In this document: piece by piece, positions 8,102 through 16,803 of the stretch
Layout of the letters: each line of letters opens with the position of its first letter
How positions within the stretch are numbered: the stretch's first letter is position 1
NCBI GenBank assembly: GCA_040883315.1
Contig: JBFLKU010000011.1
Coordinates: forward strand, 310,001-374,000
From: JAFGUF01 sp040883315
Lineage (GTDB): Bacteria > Bacillota > Clostridia > Christensenellales > UMGS416
Length of the DNA: 64,000 nt
Direction of reading: 5' to 3'
Program-made: the position numbers and the translations under genes
The notes under the pieces: generated by a model
The model's input: the letters and a program-made list of their open reading frames with translations, nothing else
What the model was told of the DNA's origin: nothing
Databases searched by the model: none

Positions 8102-9220
8102 TTATACCAGATACTTCTCTAAATAGTCTTCCAAGATATCCAGTGATTGAATAAAATTATCTCTTCCAAACCCTAATCTAAAGCCGTTAGTTTCTATATT
8201 ATATACTGTGGATGGCAGTATCATCAGGTTTTTTTCATCTATCAGGTTTTTAGCCAGCAGATTTACGTCTATATCACCGGAAAGAACTGGCATACAGATA
8301 GAGCCGGCTATAGGTCTAGTATATTTCATTATGCTCTTAAATTTTCTCGAAAACATATCAAGTCTATCTAGGTTTGGTTCTATTATTTTCAGATTTCTAG
8401 TTATTATTTTTTCTTTTTGGCGCAGTGCCATAATTGACAAAATCTCAGTTGGAGCACTTGCACATATTGTTGTGTAGTCTTTGTATGTCTTAAACCAATT
8501 CATGAATTTTTGATTTTTGCTAATTAGCCAGCCGCTTCTAAGCCCTGGCATAGCGAAGGATTTGGAAAGACCGCACAGTGATATGGCGTTGTCATATTCC
8601 TCGCATGCACTAGTCAGTCTAGATGATTTATCGAATTCTAAAAATCTGTACATCTCATCACTAAAGAGTATGCAGTCATTCTTTTTTGCTATTTCCACTA
8701 CCCTGTCAAATTCCTCTTTTGTAAACATAATGCCTGTAGGATTATGAGGAATGTTGATTATAATCATGTGGGTGTTTTTGGTGCACATGGCATCCAGTTT
8801 ATCAATATCAAATTTCCAGCCATTATTATATTCTGCATTCCATCTATCTACCACGGCACCCTGCGACAGTGCGATTTCTTCCAATGACTGATAGCATGGA
8901 TGCATTGAAATGATGTGATCTCCCTTTGATACCAAAGACTGCATAGCAATATATATGCCCTCTTCGGGAATAATGTGAAGAATATTTGATGAATCAATTC
9001 CATTATACAGTTTTGATATTTCATCTAGCATCACAGGATTTCCCTGAGACTCTGTATATGAAAGCTTCAAATTATGCCACATATTTTTTGTTTCTTGGTC
9101 TGCATTTTCTGTCAGCTCCGAAAGACCGTATGGTTCACAGTCGGAGCAGCTAAGCAGATGCTTTACTTTAAATTCATATTTGCTGAAATATCTCTCCAGC
9201 TCAAAAGGTTTTAATTTCAT
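8102..9220 (-). CDS. PLP-dependent aminotransferase, class I/II
   Basis: This 372-residue cytosolic fold-type I aminotransferase shows I-P-H-N-P-T-G in mid-protein (cofactor/carboxylate site), D-E-M-Y at the PLP-ring aspartate, and the lysine motif S-K-S-F-A-M-P-G-L-R-S-G-W that forms the Schiff base. The substrate is not clear from sequence. It is the first gene of a two-gene unit with the AEC transporter, which suggests turnover and transport of a related compound. ATG 9220 lies about 30 bases after the -10. Confidence 0.85.
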   Translation of the reverse strand: MKLKPFELERYFSKYEFKVKHLLSCSDCEPYGLSELTENADQETKNMWHNLKLSYTESQGNPVMLDEISKLYNGIDSSNILHIIPEEGIYIAMQSLVSKGDHIISMHPCYQSLEEIALSQGAVVDRWNAEYNNGWKFDIDKLDAMCTKNTHMIIINIPHNPTGIMFTKEEFDRVVEIAKKNDCILFSDEMYRFLEFDKSSRLTSACEEYDNAISLCGLSKSFAMPGLRSGWLISKNQKFMNWFKTYKDYTTICASAPTEILSIMALRQKEKIITRNLKIIEPNLDRLDMFSRKFKSIMKYTRPIAGSICMPVLSGDIDVNLLAKNLIDEKNLMILPSTVYNIETNGFRLGFGRDNFIQSLDILEDYLEKYLV

Positions 9221-9248
9221 ATTCCCCTGCCTTAAATAATGTCTATAT

Positions 9249-9277
9249 ATTATGTCATCAATATATCAAAGTGTCAA
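9249..9277 (-). promoter_or_regulatory. Promoter of the aminotransferase-AEC operon
   Basis: On the minus strand TTGACA (9272-9277) and CATAAT (9249-9254) are separated by 17 bases. Confidence 0.65.
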
Positions 9278-9291
9278 AGGAAAACGAATAT

Positions 9292-9322
9292 AAAAAAAGC
9301 AGGGTGCCATATTGCCCTGCTT
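9292..9322 (-). terminator. Terminator of the HEAT-repeat lipoprotein gene
   Basis: On the minus strand arms AAGCAGGG and CCCTGCTT are followed by a run of T residues, about 20 bases after the stop at 9342. Confidence 0.8.
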
Positions 9323-9341
9323 AATAAATTTTTTCTTATTT

Positions 9342-11474
9342 CTAGTTTATCCAAATGCCTTTGCCGGCTTCAAATGTTGCCAGCCTATCATATTGATATG
9401 TTCCAAACAGCACCTGCTCGCCAAAGGTTTTGTAAAGAGCCTGAATATAGCTGGTGATAAAGGGAGTTTCCAGCGGGGCATCAGTAGGCTTGTCTTTGTA
9501 TTCAGACACATCGTCATCTACAGGCTTTTTTGCTGGCGGTAGTATCTCAAAATATCCGCTTACAGTTTTTGTTTTTTCACCGTCAATGTATACCTCTATC
9601 TGTGTAGTGCAGTTTGCGCCCATATAGCTATTGCCAACTAAACCTGAATAGTGCCTAGACAGCGGGGTCTCGTTTATTGTTATAACAAGCTTTACTCTAG
9701 CATTGTCCACCACTTTCAGTCCTAAAGTATTTATGCTCTGCTTTATCATTCCCCTGTAGTCTATAAAGTCGTTGCTATCTATTTTGGTTACTTTAATGCT
9801 TTTTATCTCATAAGAGATTTCAGTGATTATCTCATCCAATCCGTCTACCTGCAGATCCAATGTTTTTGCGCCTTCTCCGGCATAGTGCCAGCATAGGATT
9901 GTGAAAAGTGATTGGTCTTTATATCCTGAATATACTTTTTTATAGAATTCATGGTTTTCTACACCTTCAGGAATTTTGTTTAGTATTTGAATTGCTTTAT
10001 TTTTGATTTCTGAATTACCGGATTTTAAATCAGCTACCAGTTTGTCAGCGTATGGCAGAAAATCCATATCTGTGTATTGGAACTTAATTCCCGATGATGT
10101 AGCCTCTAGTATCACATCCATTGCACTGGCGGATAAATTATAGTCTGCACTTATGTATCTATTCCATACCAGCTTTGGATATACTGCGTCTTCCCCATAT
10201 GCCAGCACTATCATTGTGCTCTTTGCGGTGTTGCTGTCCATGCTGTTTAGCATTGTATCAAACCTTCTTACAATTGTTTCGTTGCCTGATGTCTGGGAAA
10301 TGGCTTCTCCGATTTGCTTTGGGTTTGCTCCCTCCATCTGAAGTGAAGTGTACATCGCATTTGCATCTATGGCGATAGTTGCCTGTGCTATTGCACTTAG
10401 TATAGGGTCGTATATAAGCTTGTCTGAAAGCTCATATATAGGTGTGTCTGCACTGTCTGTATCCCTTACAGAATTAAGTATTTCTATAAAAGTATCTATA
10501 GAGTGGTCAAATGTGGAGAGGGCAAATGAGATGGAGGTGATGGTTTCCAAGGACTGGCTGCTTAAAGCAGTCTGCACTACTCTTGCTACGCCAGCTTGGT
10601 TTACATACTCTTTTAGCATTTCATTTGTATTTGCCGCATTTGCACTTTTTGCGCACTTTTCAAATATCTGTCCTATATCATCGTCTTTAGACAGCTCATA
10701 AAGCATCGTGGCAGATGCTACAGGGTCGGCGTTGCCTTGTGCAGCGATATTTATTATTTCATTAATTGCAGTTTCTTTATTGTTGTATAGCGCAATGTTG
10801 GATATTCTTATTGCCTTCTCGTTTGTGAGAAATGAATCTGAAAGAACCATTTCCAAAAGAGGAGCCACAACATCACTTTGAGCAAAAGAAAGAATCTCTA
10901 ATGACCTTTTCTGTAGATAAGAATCGTCGCTGTTTACCAAAGGAATAATATCTTCTATCACTCTCTGAGAATTTTTCGCCAATGCTGCATTTACGCATTC
11001 GTAGTATGCGTCTTGATTCAATAGAGACTCCAGGAAAGGAATGGGAGTATCACCCATTTGCACTAGGGCATCCACGCTTATGTCAAATCCTCCATTTAGT
11101 GAACTCATAGCCAAAAGCTGCATTACAGCGTCTTTGGAATTCTGTGCAACCAGCACCTCTGCCAAGGCTGCTTTTCCGTCATCATTTAGAGACTGAAAAT
11201 CACTAAGTACAATAGAAACGCCATCCTTGCCCATAATCATTAGCAGCTCTTTTGTATCATTTACCTTTTTATTGCTTCGTGAGGATAGCCTGTCTGCCAA
11301 AACAGGAGCAACTAGCTCACTATTGTATATCAGCCATTCCTCTGCTTCAGGGCTTTTTCTATTTTGGACCAGCACAGCATCTATTTTTTGTCCTACAAAG
11401 TATCCATTGGAGCAGGCAGCCAGCAGCAAAGATGCAACTATTGCCAATATTATAATTTTTATATATTTAAACAT
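9342..11474 (-). CDS. HEAT-repeat-like lipoprotein
   Basis: This 710-residue protein has a lipoprotein signal peptide with lipobox L-A-A-C (Cys21), so it is predicted to be anchored on the outer face of the membrane. Residues about 45-520 are alpha-helical repeats of about 35 residues resembling HEAT repeats, with recurrent aspartates and short helices such as Y-L-Q-K-R-S-L-E-I-L. The C-terminal 200 residues are beta-rich, with an I-T-I-N-E-T-P-L segment and T-T-Q-I-E-V-Y-I-D-G-E strand pairs. HEAT scaffolds usually mediate protein-protein contacts. No catalytic motif is seen. It is a single-gene unit with its own promoter and terminator. Confidence 0.72.
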   Translation of the reverse strand: MFKYIKIIILAIVASLLLAACSNGYFVGQKIDAVLVQNRKSPEAEEWLIYNSELVAPVLADRLSSRSNKKVNDTKELLMIMGKDGVSIVLSDFQSLNDDGKAALAEVLVAQNSKDAVMQLLAMSSLNGGFDISVDALVQMGDTPIPFLESLLNQDAYYECVNAALAKNSQRVIEDIIPLVNSDDSYLQKRSLEILSFAQSDVVAPLLEMVLSDSFLTNEKAIRISNIALYNNKETAINEIINIAAQGNADPVASATMLYELSKDDDIGQIFEKCAKSANAANTNEMLKEYVNQAGVARVVQTALSSQSLETITSISFALSTFDHSIDTFIEILNSVRDTDSADTPIYELSDKLIYDPILSAIAQATIAIDANAMYTSLQMEGANPKQIGEAISQTSGNETIVRRFDTMLNSMDSNTAKSTMIVLAYGEDAVYPKLVWNRYISADYNLSASAMDVILEATSSGIKFQYTDMDFLPYADKLVADLKSGNSEIKNKAIQILNKIPEGVENHEFYKKVYSGYKDQSLFTILCWHYAGEGAKTLDLQVDGLDEIITEISYEIKSIKVTKIDSNDFIDYRGMIKQSINTLGLKVVDNARVKLVITINETPLSRHYSGLVGNSYMGANCTTQIEVYIDGEKTKTVSGYFEILPPAKKPVDDDVSEYKDKPTDAPLETPFITSYIQALYKTFGEQVLFGTYQYDRLATFEAGKGIWIN

Positions 11475-11515
11475 TTAAGATTTATTTCTCCTATTAATAA
11501 TAGAATTTCGTAATC

Positions 11516-11544
11516 ATTATACTTGAATTTACAAATAATCTCAA
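11516..11544 (-). promoter_or_regulatory. Promoter of the HEAT-repeat lipoprotein gene
   Basis: On the minus strand TTGAGA (11539-11544) and TATAAT (11516-11521) have a 17-base spacer, about 41 bases before the ATG. Confidence 0.7.
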
Positions 11545-11563
11545 CCAAGGTTTGTGTATATAC

Positions 11564-11602
11564 AAAAACTCTGTTGTAACAATCCCCTCATTACAACAGA
11601 GC
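11564..11602 (-). terminator. Terminator of corA
   Basis: On the minus strand a perfect 11-bp stem (CTCTGTTGTAA with TTACAACAGAG) with an 11-base loop is followed by TTTTT. It lies 69 bases beyond the corA stop. Confidence 0.88.
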
Positions 11603-11670
11603 TTTGATTTAATCTATTGCAATATGCAACACATATTGCCACACCTTTCACCTCCCCGGTAAAAAGCAGA

Positions 11671-12612
11671 CTAAAACATTTTTTTACGCCATAGCCATAT
11701 CACCGAAGCAATAGTTACGACTAGTGCCACAGACATTACAATCGCAAATCCCCATGGATTGCTGCCCCAAGGCACATTTAGATTCATTCCCCATGCACTA
11801 GTTACCAATGTAGGCAATGATATTACGATGGTTACTGCAGCCAAGAACTTCATAACAATGCTTAGATTGTTTGAAATGATTGACGCATATGCATCCATCA
11901 TGCCGGATAAGATATCTCTGTATATCGAGCACATCTCTATGGCTTGTTTATTTTCCACGATGACATCCTCCAATAGTTCTTCATCATCGTGATATTTTTT
12001 AACATAGTTCACCTTCACTAGCTTCTCAAGGACGGCTTCGTTCCCTTTTAGAGATGTTGTAAAGTAAACTAAAGATTTTTCCAAAGCCATCATCTGAAAC
12101 AATTCCTTGTTTCTATAGCTTCGCTGCATCTCTTCATTGAGTCTTTCGCTTGCTTTGTCTATCAGTCGTAGATATCTTAGGTATCTAGTTGAGTTGCGAT
12201 AAAGCAAGAGCAAAACAAATCTTGTTCTTTTATAAGTATAGAATTTCTTCACCTTACCCTTGATAAAATCTTCTAGCAGTGAGCTTGTAATCAAGCATAC
12301 TGTTATGATGTAGTCGCCTACGAAGACTATGCCAAGCGGCAAAGTGGTGTACACATAGCTGTCCAGTCCTTCTTTTTCTACTCTTGGTATATCAACCACT
12401 ATAATTGTTTGGTTGATTTCATCTTCCAGCTCTATTCTGGAGCGCTCTTCATCGTCAAGTGCTGCCTGCAGCAAATCTATGTCTGCACCGGTTTTTTGAG
12501 ACACCAAATTAAGCTCTTCCTGTGTGGGTGCAACAAGATTTATCCAAGAACCACTCTCGAAATCTTCAAGTAAGGAAAATTGACCGTTTATGTGTTTATA
12601 AATGGAAACCAC
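11671..12612 (-). CDS. corA: CorA family Mg2+ transport protein
   Basis: This 313-residue protein has the CorA architecture. A long acidic/alpha-helical cytoplasmic domain (about 1-250) is followed by two C-terminal transmembrane helices (about 255-275 and 288-308). The signature G-M-N in W-G-M-N-L-N-V-P lies at the end of the first helix and forms the pentameric channel selectivity filter. It mediates Mg2+ (or Co2+/Ni2+) influx. GGAGGG precedes the ATG. The 5' leader is about 190 bases and contains a 27-codon ORF with a strong ribosome binding site. Confidence 0.92.
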   Translation of the reverse strand: MVSIYKHINGQFSLLEDFESGSWINLVAPTQEELNLVSQKTGADIDLLQAALDDEERSRIELEDEINQTIIVVDIPRVEKEGLDSYVYTTLPLGIVFVGDYIITVCLITSSLLEDFIKGKVKKFYTYKRTRFVLLLLYRNSTRYLRYLRLIDKASERLNEEMQRSYRNKELFQMMALEKSLVYFTTSLKGNEAVLEKLVKVNYVKKYHDDEELLEDVIVENKQAIEMCSIYRDILSGMMDAYASIISNNLSIVMKFLAAVTIVISLPTLVTSAWGMNLNVPWGSNPWGFAIVMSVALVVTIASVIWLWRKKMF

Positions 12613-12677
12613 AGCCTCCCTCCTTTCTGCCCATTACGTTAACAAGCGAGGAAAGCCATAATAGAAAATGTTAAAAA

Positions 12678-12761
12678 CTAGAATGAGCAAAAGCCGCGCA
12701 TGTTGACAGTATCGGCGTATTTTTTTGTGTTGTTGGTTCTACTTCCCGGATCTGCGTCCAC
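12678..12761 (-). CDS. Putative 27-residue leader peptide upstream of corA
   Basis: A GTG-start ORF of 27 codons is preceded by AGGAGG (12769-12776 region) at a perfect 7-base spacing. It lies inside the corA transcript between a consensus promoter and the corA start. The encoded peptide begins V-D-A-D-P-G-S-R-T-N-N-T, continues K-K-Y-A-D-T-V-N-M-R-G-F and ends C-S-F. The stop is 65 bases before the corA ATG. The quality of its ribosome binding site argues that it is translated. A role as a regulatory leader peptide for Mg2+ uptake is an inference; it is too short to test by homology here. Confidence 0.45.
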   Translation of the reverse strand: MDADPGSRTNNTKKYADTVNMRGFCSF

Positions 12762-12810
12762 GACTTTTACCTCCTGTTTTTGATTTGATGGAAATATTCC
12801 ATGCCATATT

Positions 12811-12839
12811 ATTATATTCCTATATTTGCTATAATTCAA
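12811..12839 (-). promoter_or_regulatory. Sigma-A promoter of the corA transcript
   Basis: On the minus strand TTGAAT (12834-12839) and TATAAT (12811-12816) are separated by 17 bases. The leader ORF starts about 45 bases downstream of the predicted transcription start. Confidence 0.75.
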
Positions 12840-12918
12840 GCTAAATATTCTCATATGAATAGAAGAATGTGTTAAATTTTTTTAAAGTGCATATAAAGTA
12901 AAAAAGATAATTGATTTC

Positions 12919-12947
12919 TTTACAATATTTCTTTAATAAACTAAAAT
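12919..12947 (+). promoter_or_regulatory. Promoter of the aldo/keto reductase gene
   Basis: TTTACA at 12919-12924 and TAAAAT at 12942-12947 have a 17-base spacer; the gene starts at 12973. Confidence 0.6.
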
Positions 12948-12972
12948 TATATATGAAAGGAAGGGTACACAT

Positions 12973-13884
12973 ATGAACATACAAGAACAATCAAGAGTAG
13001 CACTAGGCTTTTTCAGGGTAGCGGAAAAAACAAAAAAAGAAATAAATGATATATTTTCCGCAGCACTAGAGAGCGGTATCAATTTTTTTGACCATGCAGA
13101 TATATACGGAAGAGACCAAGCATGTGAAAAAAGATTTGGCGACAGCTTGGATATCAGTGATGATTTGCGCGAAAAAATATATATACAGACTAAATGCGGA
13201 ATAAGAAAAGGTAAAAAATATGGTTTTTATGATTTTTCTAAGCAGCACATTTTAAAGCAAGTAGACGACAGCCTGAAAGCACTAAATACAGATTATATTG
13301 ACTATCTGCTTTTGCACAGACCGGATACTTTGATGGAGGGTGAAGAAATCGCTGAGGCATTTGATATTCTGCATAGCAGCGGAAAAGTGAGGAATTTTGG
13401 TGTCAGCAACTTTACGCCATATCAAATAGAATATGTTCAAAAGCATATTAACCAAAAAATATGCATCAATCAAGTGCAGTTATCCATCGTTCATGCACCA
13501 ATTATAGACAACGGAATATGCATGAATACTGTTTTTGACGGTGCTGTAGACAGAGACAGAGGAGTGCTGGAGTATTCCAGAATAAATGATATTACTCTAC
13601 AGGCATGGTCTCCAATGCAGTATGGATGGTTCGAAGGCATATTCTTGGGAGATGAAAAATACGCTGAGCTAAATGGTGAAATAGATATTTTGGCACAAAA
13701 ATACAATGCAGATCCTATCGCAGTATCTGTTGCATGGATACTACGACACCCTGCAGGTATTCAGGCAATAGTGGGAACTACAAATCCTGAGCGTATTAAA
13801 AAAAGTGCTGATGCAATGAAAATAGAAATTACCAGAGAAGAATGGTACAGGCTATACGCAGCAGCAGGGCATATTATACCCTAG
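12973..13884 (+). CDS. Aldo/keto reductase
   Basis: This 303-residue cytosolic NAD(P)H-dependent oxidoreductase has the TIM-barrel AKR pattern. The Asp and Tyr of D-H-A-D-I-Y-G (about 36-42), the lysine of Q-T-K-C-G and the histidine of L-L-H-R-P-D form the catalytic tetrad; S-N-F and the G-T-T-N-P-E-R-I segment form the cofactor site. It resembles YdhF-type enzymes. Its substrate is unknown. ATG 12973 is preceded by GAAAGGAAGGG. It ends tail-to-tail with the next gene, overlapping by 11 bases. Confidence 0.88.
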   Translation: MNIQEQSRVALGFFRVAEKTKKEINDIFSAALESGINFFDHADIYGRDQACEKRFGDSLDISDDLREKIYIQTKCGIRKGKKYGFYDFSKQHILKQVDDSLKALNTDYIDYLLLHRPDTLMEGEEIAEAFDILHSSGKVRNFGVSNFTPYQIEYVQKHINQKICINQVQLSIVHAPIIDNGICMNTVFDGAVDRDRGVLEYSRINDITLQAWSPMQYGWFEGIFLGDEKYAELNGEIDILAQKYNADPIAVSVAWILRHPAGIQAIVGTTNPERIKKSADAMKIEITREEWYRLYAAAGHIIP

Positions 13885-14269
13885 CTTTTAAAAGGTCATC
13901 CATTATTTGTGCGCCGTCTGCCACTAGCTGTGCGCAAATTTCATCGTCTTTTAAATCTCTACACACAATGGAGCCATGCTTTTCTTTGAATTTTTTATTG
14001 AACTCAATGGTTAAATCAGATGCCAGTTGTTTGGACTCTAGGTCGTTTTCGTCCTTCTGACCCAGAATAAGACCGAGTGCCATGATAGCACCTGTAACAG
14101 CGCCGCATGCCTCTTTGTCACGAAGACCTCCGCCAAAACCGGTAGCTATTTTCATAGCCATCTCTTTGGATATCTTGGCTTCGTCGCAGAACGCACAGAA
14201 TGTTGCCTGTGCACAGTTTGTATTTGGATTTGAAAAATACTCCATTGCTAGTTTTGCTTTGTTTGACAT
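13874..14269 (-). CDS. C_GCAxxG_C_C family protein
   Basis: This 131-residue protein carries the family hallmark: an N-terminal N-C-A-Q segment, the central A-C-G-A-V-T-G-A-I-M-A-L-G, and later cysteines in I-V-C-R-D-L and I-C-A-Q-L-V. The conserved cysteines suggest binding of a metal or redox cofactor. The family is widespread in anaerobes and mostly uncharacterised. No membrane helix is seen. It is transcribed toward the aldo/keto reductase gene, with overlapping 3' ends and no visible terminator. Confidence 0.82.
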   Translation of the reverse strand: MSNKAKLAMEYFSNPNTNCAQATFCAFCDEAKISKEMAMKIATGFGGGLRDKEACGAVTGAIMALGLILGQKDENDLESKQLASDLTIEFNKKFKEKHGSIVCRDLKDDEICAQLVADGAQIMDDLLKARV

Positions 14270-14703
14270 TTTTCTATTTCCTTTTATTTTTATATTAGGA
14301 TTTTAACAAATGATTCAAAGTAAAGCAATAAAAATGGTTATTAAAAATAAACTGTGGCAATAGTATGCATAAATATGCAAAATAATGAGCAAACTATGTG
14401 ATAAAATTAACAATCACACTTGAACCAAAGTATCTATTAGGTTATAATTAGAGTGATACGAAAATAATGCGAACAGTGCATACAGAACGCAAAACATAAT
14501 ATGTGAAAAGATTTGTAATACGCAAATTGATATAATCTTTTTTATCAACTAATCAAAAAGATTTCGCAGTACGAAATCATGGCATAGTTAGTAATATATT
14601 TATTGCAGCGGAGGTTCTTTTCTAAAGAATTGAAACGAACAATAGCAACGATGTGCAATGTATTATATTTAATGATAATAACATTAATCAAGGAGAGCAA
14701 CTC
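14270..14703. other. Upstream region and long leader of pgk
   Basis: This 434-base gap contains one clear promoter (14420-14448) and then about 250 bases of leader. The leader includes a 9-bp AATCTTTTT/AAAAAGATT repeat around 14535-14565 and a perfect GATTTCG-CAGTA-CGAAATC hairpin near 14560-14580. No CggR-type operator and no known riboswitch was recognised. Nothing clear is seen at 14270-14400. Confidence 0.45.
14420..14448 (+). promoter_or_regulatory. Sigma-A promoter of the pgk-tpiA-gpmI operon
   Basis: TTGAAC at 14420-14425 and TATAAT at 14443-14448 are separated by 17 bases. This implies an unusually long 5' leader of about 250 bases before pgk. Confidence 0.7.
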
Positions 14704-15885
14704 ATGAACAAGATGACAATCAAAGACATTGATGTAAAAGGGAAAAAGGTGATAGCAAGGGTGGACTTTAATGTTCCGCTGGCTGATGGAGTTATCACAG
14801 ATGATAACCGTATTCAGGCTGCATTGCCTACCATTAAGTATTTGCTTGATAAAGGCGCAAAGCTGATACTGTGTGCACACCTTGGCAGACCAGACGGCGA
14901 GTTTAAACCAGAGTTTTCTTTGGCACCATGCGCAAAAAGACTGGGCGAGCTTTTGGGCAAGGAAGTGAAGCTGGCTGAAGACGTGGTGGGCGAAAGCGCA
15001 AAGAAACTGGCAGCAGAGGTGCAAGAAGGCGAAGTAATGATGCTTGAAAACGTACGCTACATGCAGGGCGAAACCAAAAACGACAAAGAGCTTTCCAAGC
15101 AGCTGGCAGATTTGGCAGAAATCTATGTTAATGATGCATTCGGTGCAGCACACAGAGCACATTCATCAACAGCAGGCATAGCAGAATTTTTGCCTTCAGC
15201 AATGGGATTTTTGCTGGAAAAAGAAATCGAATTTATAGGCAAAGCGCTGGAAAACCCAGAGCGTCCATTCATTGCTATATTAGGCGGAGCAAAAGTGAAA
15301 GATAAGCTAGGCGTTATCAGGAATCTTTTGGACAAAGTAGATGTTCTGCTTATCGGCGGAGGAATGAGCTATACATTCCAAAAAGCATTAGGCGGAAAAA
15401 TTGGTGATTCATTGCTGGATGCAGATAGAATTGATTTTGCAAAAGAAATGATGGAATTAGCAGAGAAAAAGGGCGTTAAGCTGATGCTGCCTGTAGACAA
15501 TGAAGCAGGACAGGAATTCTCAAATGATACTATGCGTGCAACATTCCATTCAAGAGATATACCGGATGGCTGGGAAGGCATGGACATAGGCCCGGATACA
15601 CAGGAGATATTCTCTGCAGAAATAGCAAAGGCAAAAACTGTTATATGGAATGGTCCTATGGGCGTTTCGGAATTTCCAAACTTTGCACAGGGAACGATAG
15701 CTGTGGCTGAGGCAATGGCAAACATCGACGGAATGACCATAATCGGCGGCGGCGATTCTGCGGCAGCTGTAGAAAAGCTGGGATATGCAGATAAGATGAG
15801 CCATATATCCACCGGCGGCGGTGCCTCGCTGGAGTTCATGGAAGGCAAGGTACTTCCGGGAATAGCAGCAATACAAGATAAATAG
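14704..15885 (+). CDS. pgk: Phosphoglycerate kinase
   Basis: The enzyme interconverts 1,3-bisphosphoglycerate plus ADP and 3-phosphoglycerate plus ATP in glycolysis. The 393-residue length fits the family. Motifs include R-V-D-F-N-V-P-L near residue 20, H-L-G-R-P near 60, the G-G-A-K-V-K-D-K stretch near 200, and the C-terminal nucleotide loop G-G-G-D-S-A-A-A followed by S-T-G-G-G-A-S-L-E. ATG 14704 has AAGGAGAG upstream; a longer in-frame start at 14653 lacks one. It is the first gene of pgk-tpiA-gpmI. The glyceraldehyde-3-phosphate dehydrogenase and enolase genes, often adjacent, are absent here. Confidence 0.97.
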   Translation: MNKMTIKDIDVKGKKVIARVDFNVPLADGVITDDNRIQAALPTIKYLLDKGAKLILCAHLGRPDGEFKPEFSLAPCAKRLGELLGKEVKLAEDVVGESAKKLAAEVQEGEVMMLENVRYMQGETKNDKELSKQLADLAEIYVNDAFGAAHRAHSSTAGIAEFLPSAMGFLLEKEIEFIGKALENPERPFIAILGGAKVKDKLGVIRNLLDKVDVLLIGGGMSYTFQKALGGKIGDSLLDADRIDFAKEMMELAEKKGVKLMLPVDNEAGQEFSNDTMRATFHSRDIPDGWEGMDIGPDTQEIFSAEIAKAKTVIWNGPMGVSEFPNFAQGTIAVAEAMANIDGMTIIGGGDSAAAVEKLGYADKMSHISTGGGASLEFMEGKVLPGIAAIQDK

Positions 15886-15892
15886 ATTTTAC

Positions 15893-15920
15893 ATTTCGCA
15901 TCTTTTACAAGATGCGAAAT
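15893..15920 (+). other. Perfect 12-bp hairpin between pgk and tpiA
   Basis: Arms ATTTCGCATCTT and AAGATGCGAAAT are perfect, with a TTAC loop. No T-run follows, so it is more likely an RNA processing or stability element than an intrinsic terminator. It could set the relative levels of pgk and the downstream genes. Confidence 0.6.
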
Positions 15921-16049
15921 TAATATATGAGGAATATTTCTATTAAAGTGGTATTTGTATAAAGGCATTGAAAGTGTCTGCATAAAAACATATAATAGAA
16001 AGGAACGCATTTTAATTAAGTAATAAATTTGAAAGGATAATTAATATAA

Positions 16050-16802
16050 ATGAGAAAAGCAATAATTGCAGGAAACTGGAAGATGAACAAAACACCAGAA
16101 GAAGCTGCAAAATTAGTAGAAGAACTAAAACCATTGGTAAAGGATGCAAACTGTGACGTAGTAGTATGCCCTCCTTTTGTATGCTTGGATGCAGTGCAGA
16201 AGGCAGCAGCAGGATCAAACGTGAAAGTGGGAGCACAAAACTGCTATTTCAAGGATTCAGGAGCATATACTGGCGAGGTAGCCCCTGCAATGCTGGAGGC
16301 TATGGGCGTGGAATATGTGATAATAGGACACAGCGAAAGACGCGAATATTTCAATGAGACAGACGACAGCGTAAACAAAAAAGTGAAGCTGGCACTGCAA
16401 CATAATTTGATTCCTATAGTATGCTGCGGCGAATACCTGGAACAAAGGGAAGCAGGCGTGACAAAAACATTGGTGCAATACCAAATGCAGGCTGCTTTAT
16501 CCGGGCTGACAAAAGAGCAAGTGAAATCATTGGTTATAGCCTATGAGCCAATTTGGGCAATAGGCACAGGAAAGACTGCAACTGATGAAGACGCAAACGA
16601 AGTGATTGGATTCATACGCAAGCAAGTGGAAGAAGACTTCGGAAAAGAAACAGCAGATGCAGTGCGCATACAATACGGTGGATCTATGAAGCCAAATAAC
16701 GTAGTAGGCTTGATGGCACAGGACGAAATAGACGGAGGCTTAGTTGGCGGTGCAAGCTTGAATGCAGAGGATTTTGCTGCAATAGTCAACTATGACAAAT
16801 AA
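16050..16802 (+). CDS. tpiA: Triosephosphate isomerase
   Basis: This 250-residue TIM-barrel enzyme interconverts dihydroxyacetone phosphate and glyceraldehyde 3-phosphate. Catalytic lysine lies in A-G-N-W-K-M-N-K, the electrophilic histidine in I-I-G-H-S-E-R-R, and the base glutamate in A-Y-E-P-I-W-A-I-G-T-G; the phosphate-binding loop is G-G-S-M-K. All are intact. It lies 164 bases after pgk and touches gpmI. Confidence 0.97.
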   Translation: MRKAIIAGNWKMNKTPEEAAKLVEELKPLVKDANCDVVVCPPFVCLDAVQKAAAGSNVKVGAQNCYFKDSGAYTGEVAPAMLEAMGVEYVIIGHSERREYFNETDDSVNKKVKLALQHNLIPIVCCGEYLEQREAGVTKTLVQYQMQAALSGLTKEQVKSLVIAYEPIWAIGTGKTATDEDANEVIGFIRKQVEEDFGKETADAVRIQYGGSMKPNNVVGLMAQDEIDGGLVGGASLNAEDFAAIVNYDK

Positions 16803-16803
16803 T

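Larger units (their letters stand above)
12613..12972. other. Divergent corA / aldo-keto reductase intergenic region
   Basis: This 360-base gap holds the corA leader ORF and promoter on the minus strand and the aldo/keto reductase promoter on the plus strand. A plus-strand GCCG...CGGC repeat followed by a T-run near 12692-12727 is present but points away from any gene. No known Mg2+ riboswitch (M-box) was recognised. Confidence 0.5.

Noticed and set aside
12613..12810. Mg2+ riboswitch (M-box) before corA
   Set aside because: No recognisable M-box core; the region instead contains a short ORF.
14545..15162. 205-codon minus-strand ORF opposite pgk
   Set aside because: It is antisense to the intact pgk gene, has no ribosome binding site, and its protein is cysteine/histidine-rich in a way typical of a shadow frame.
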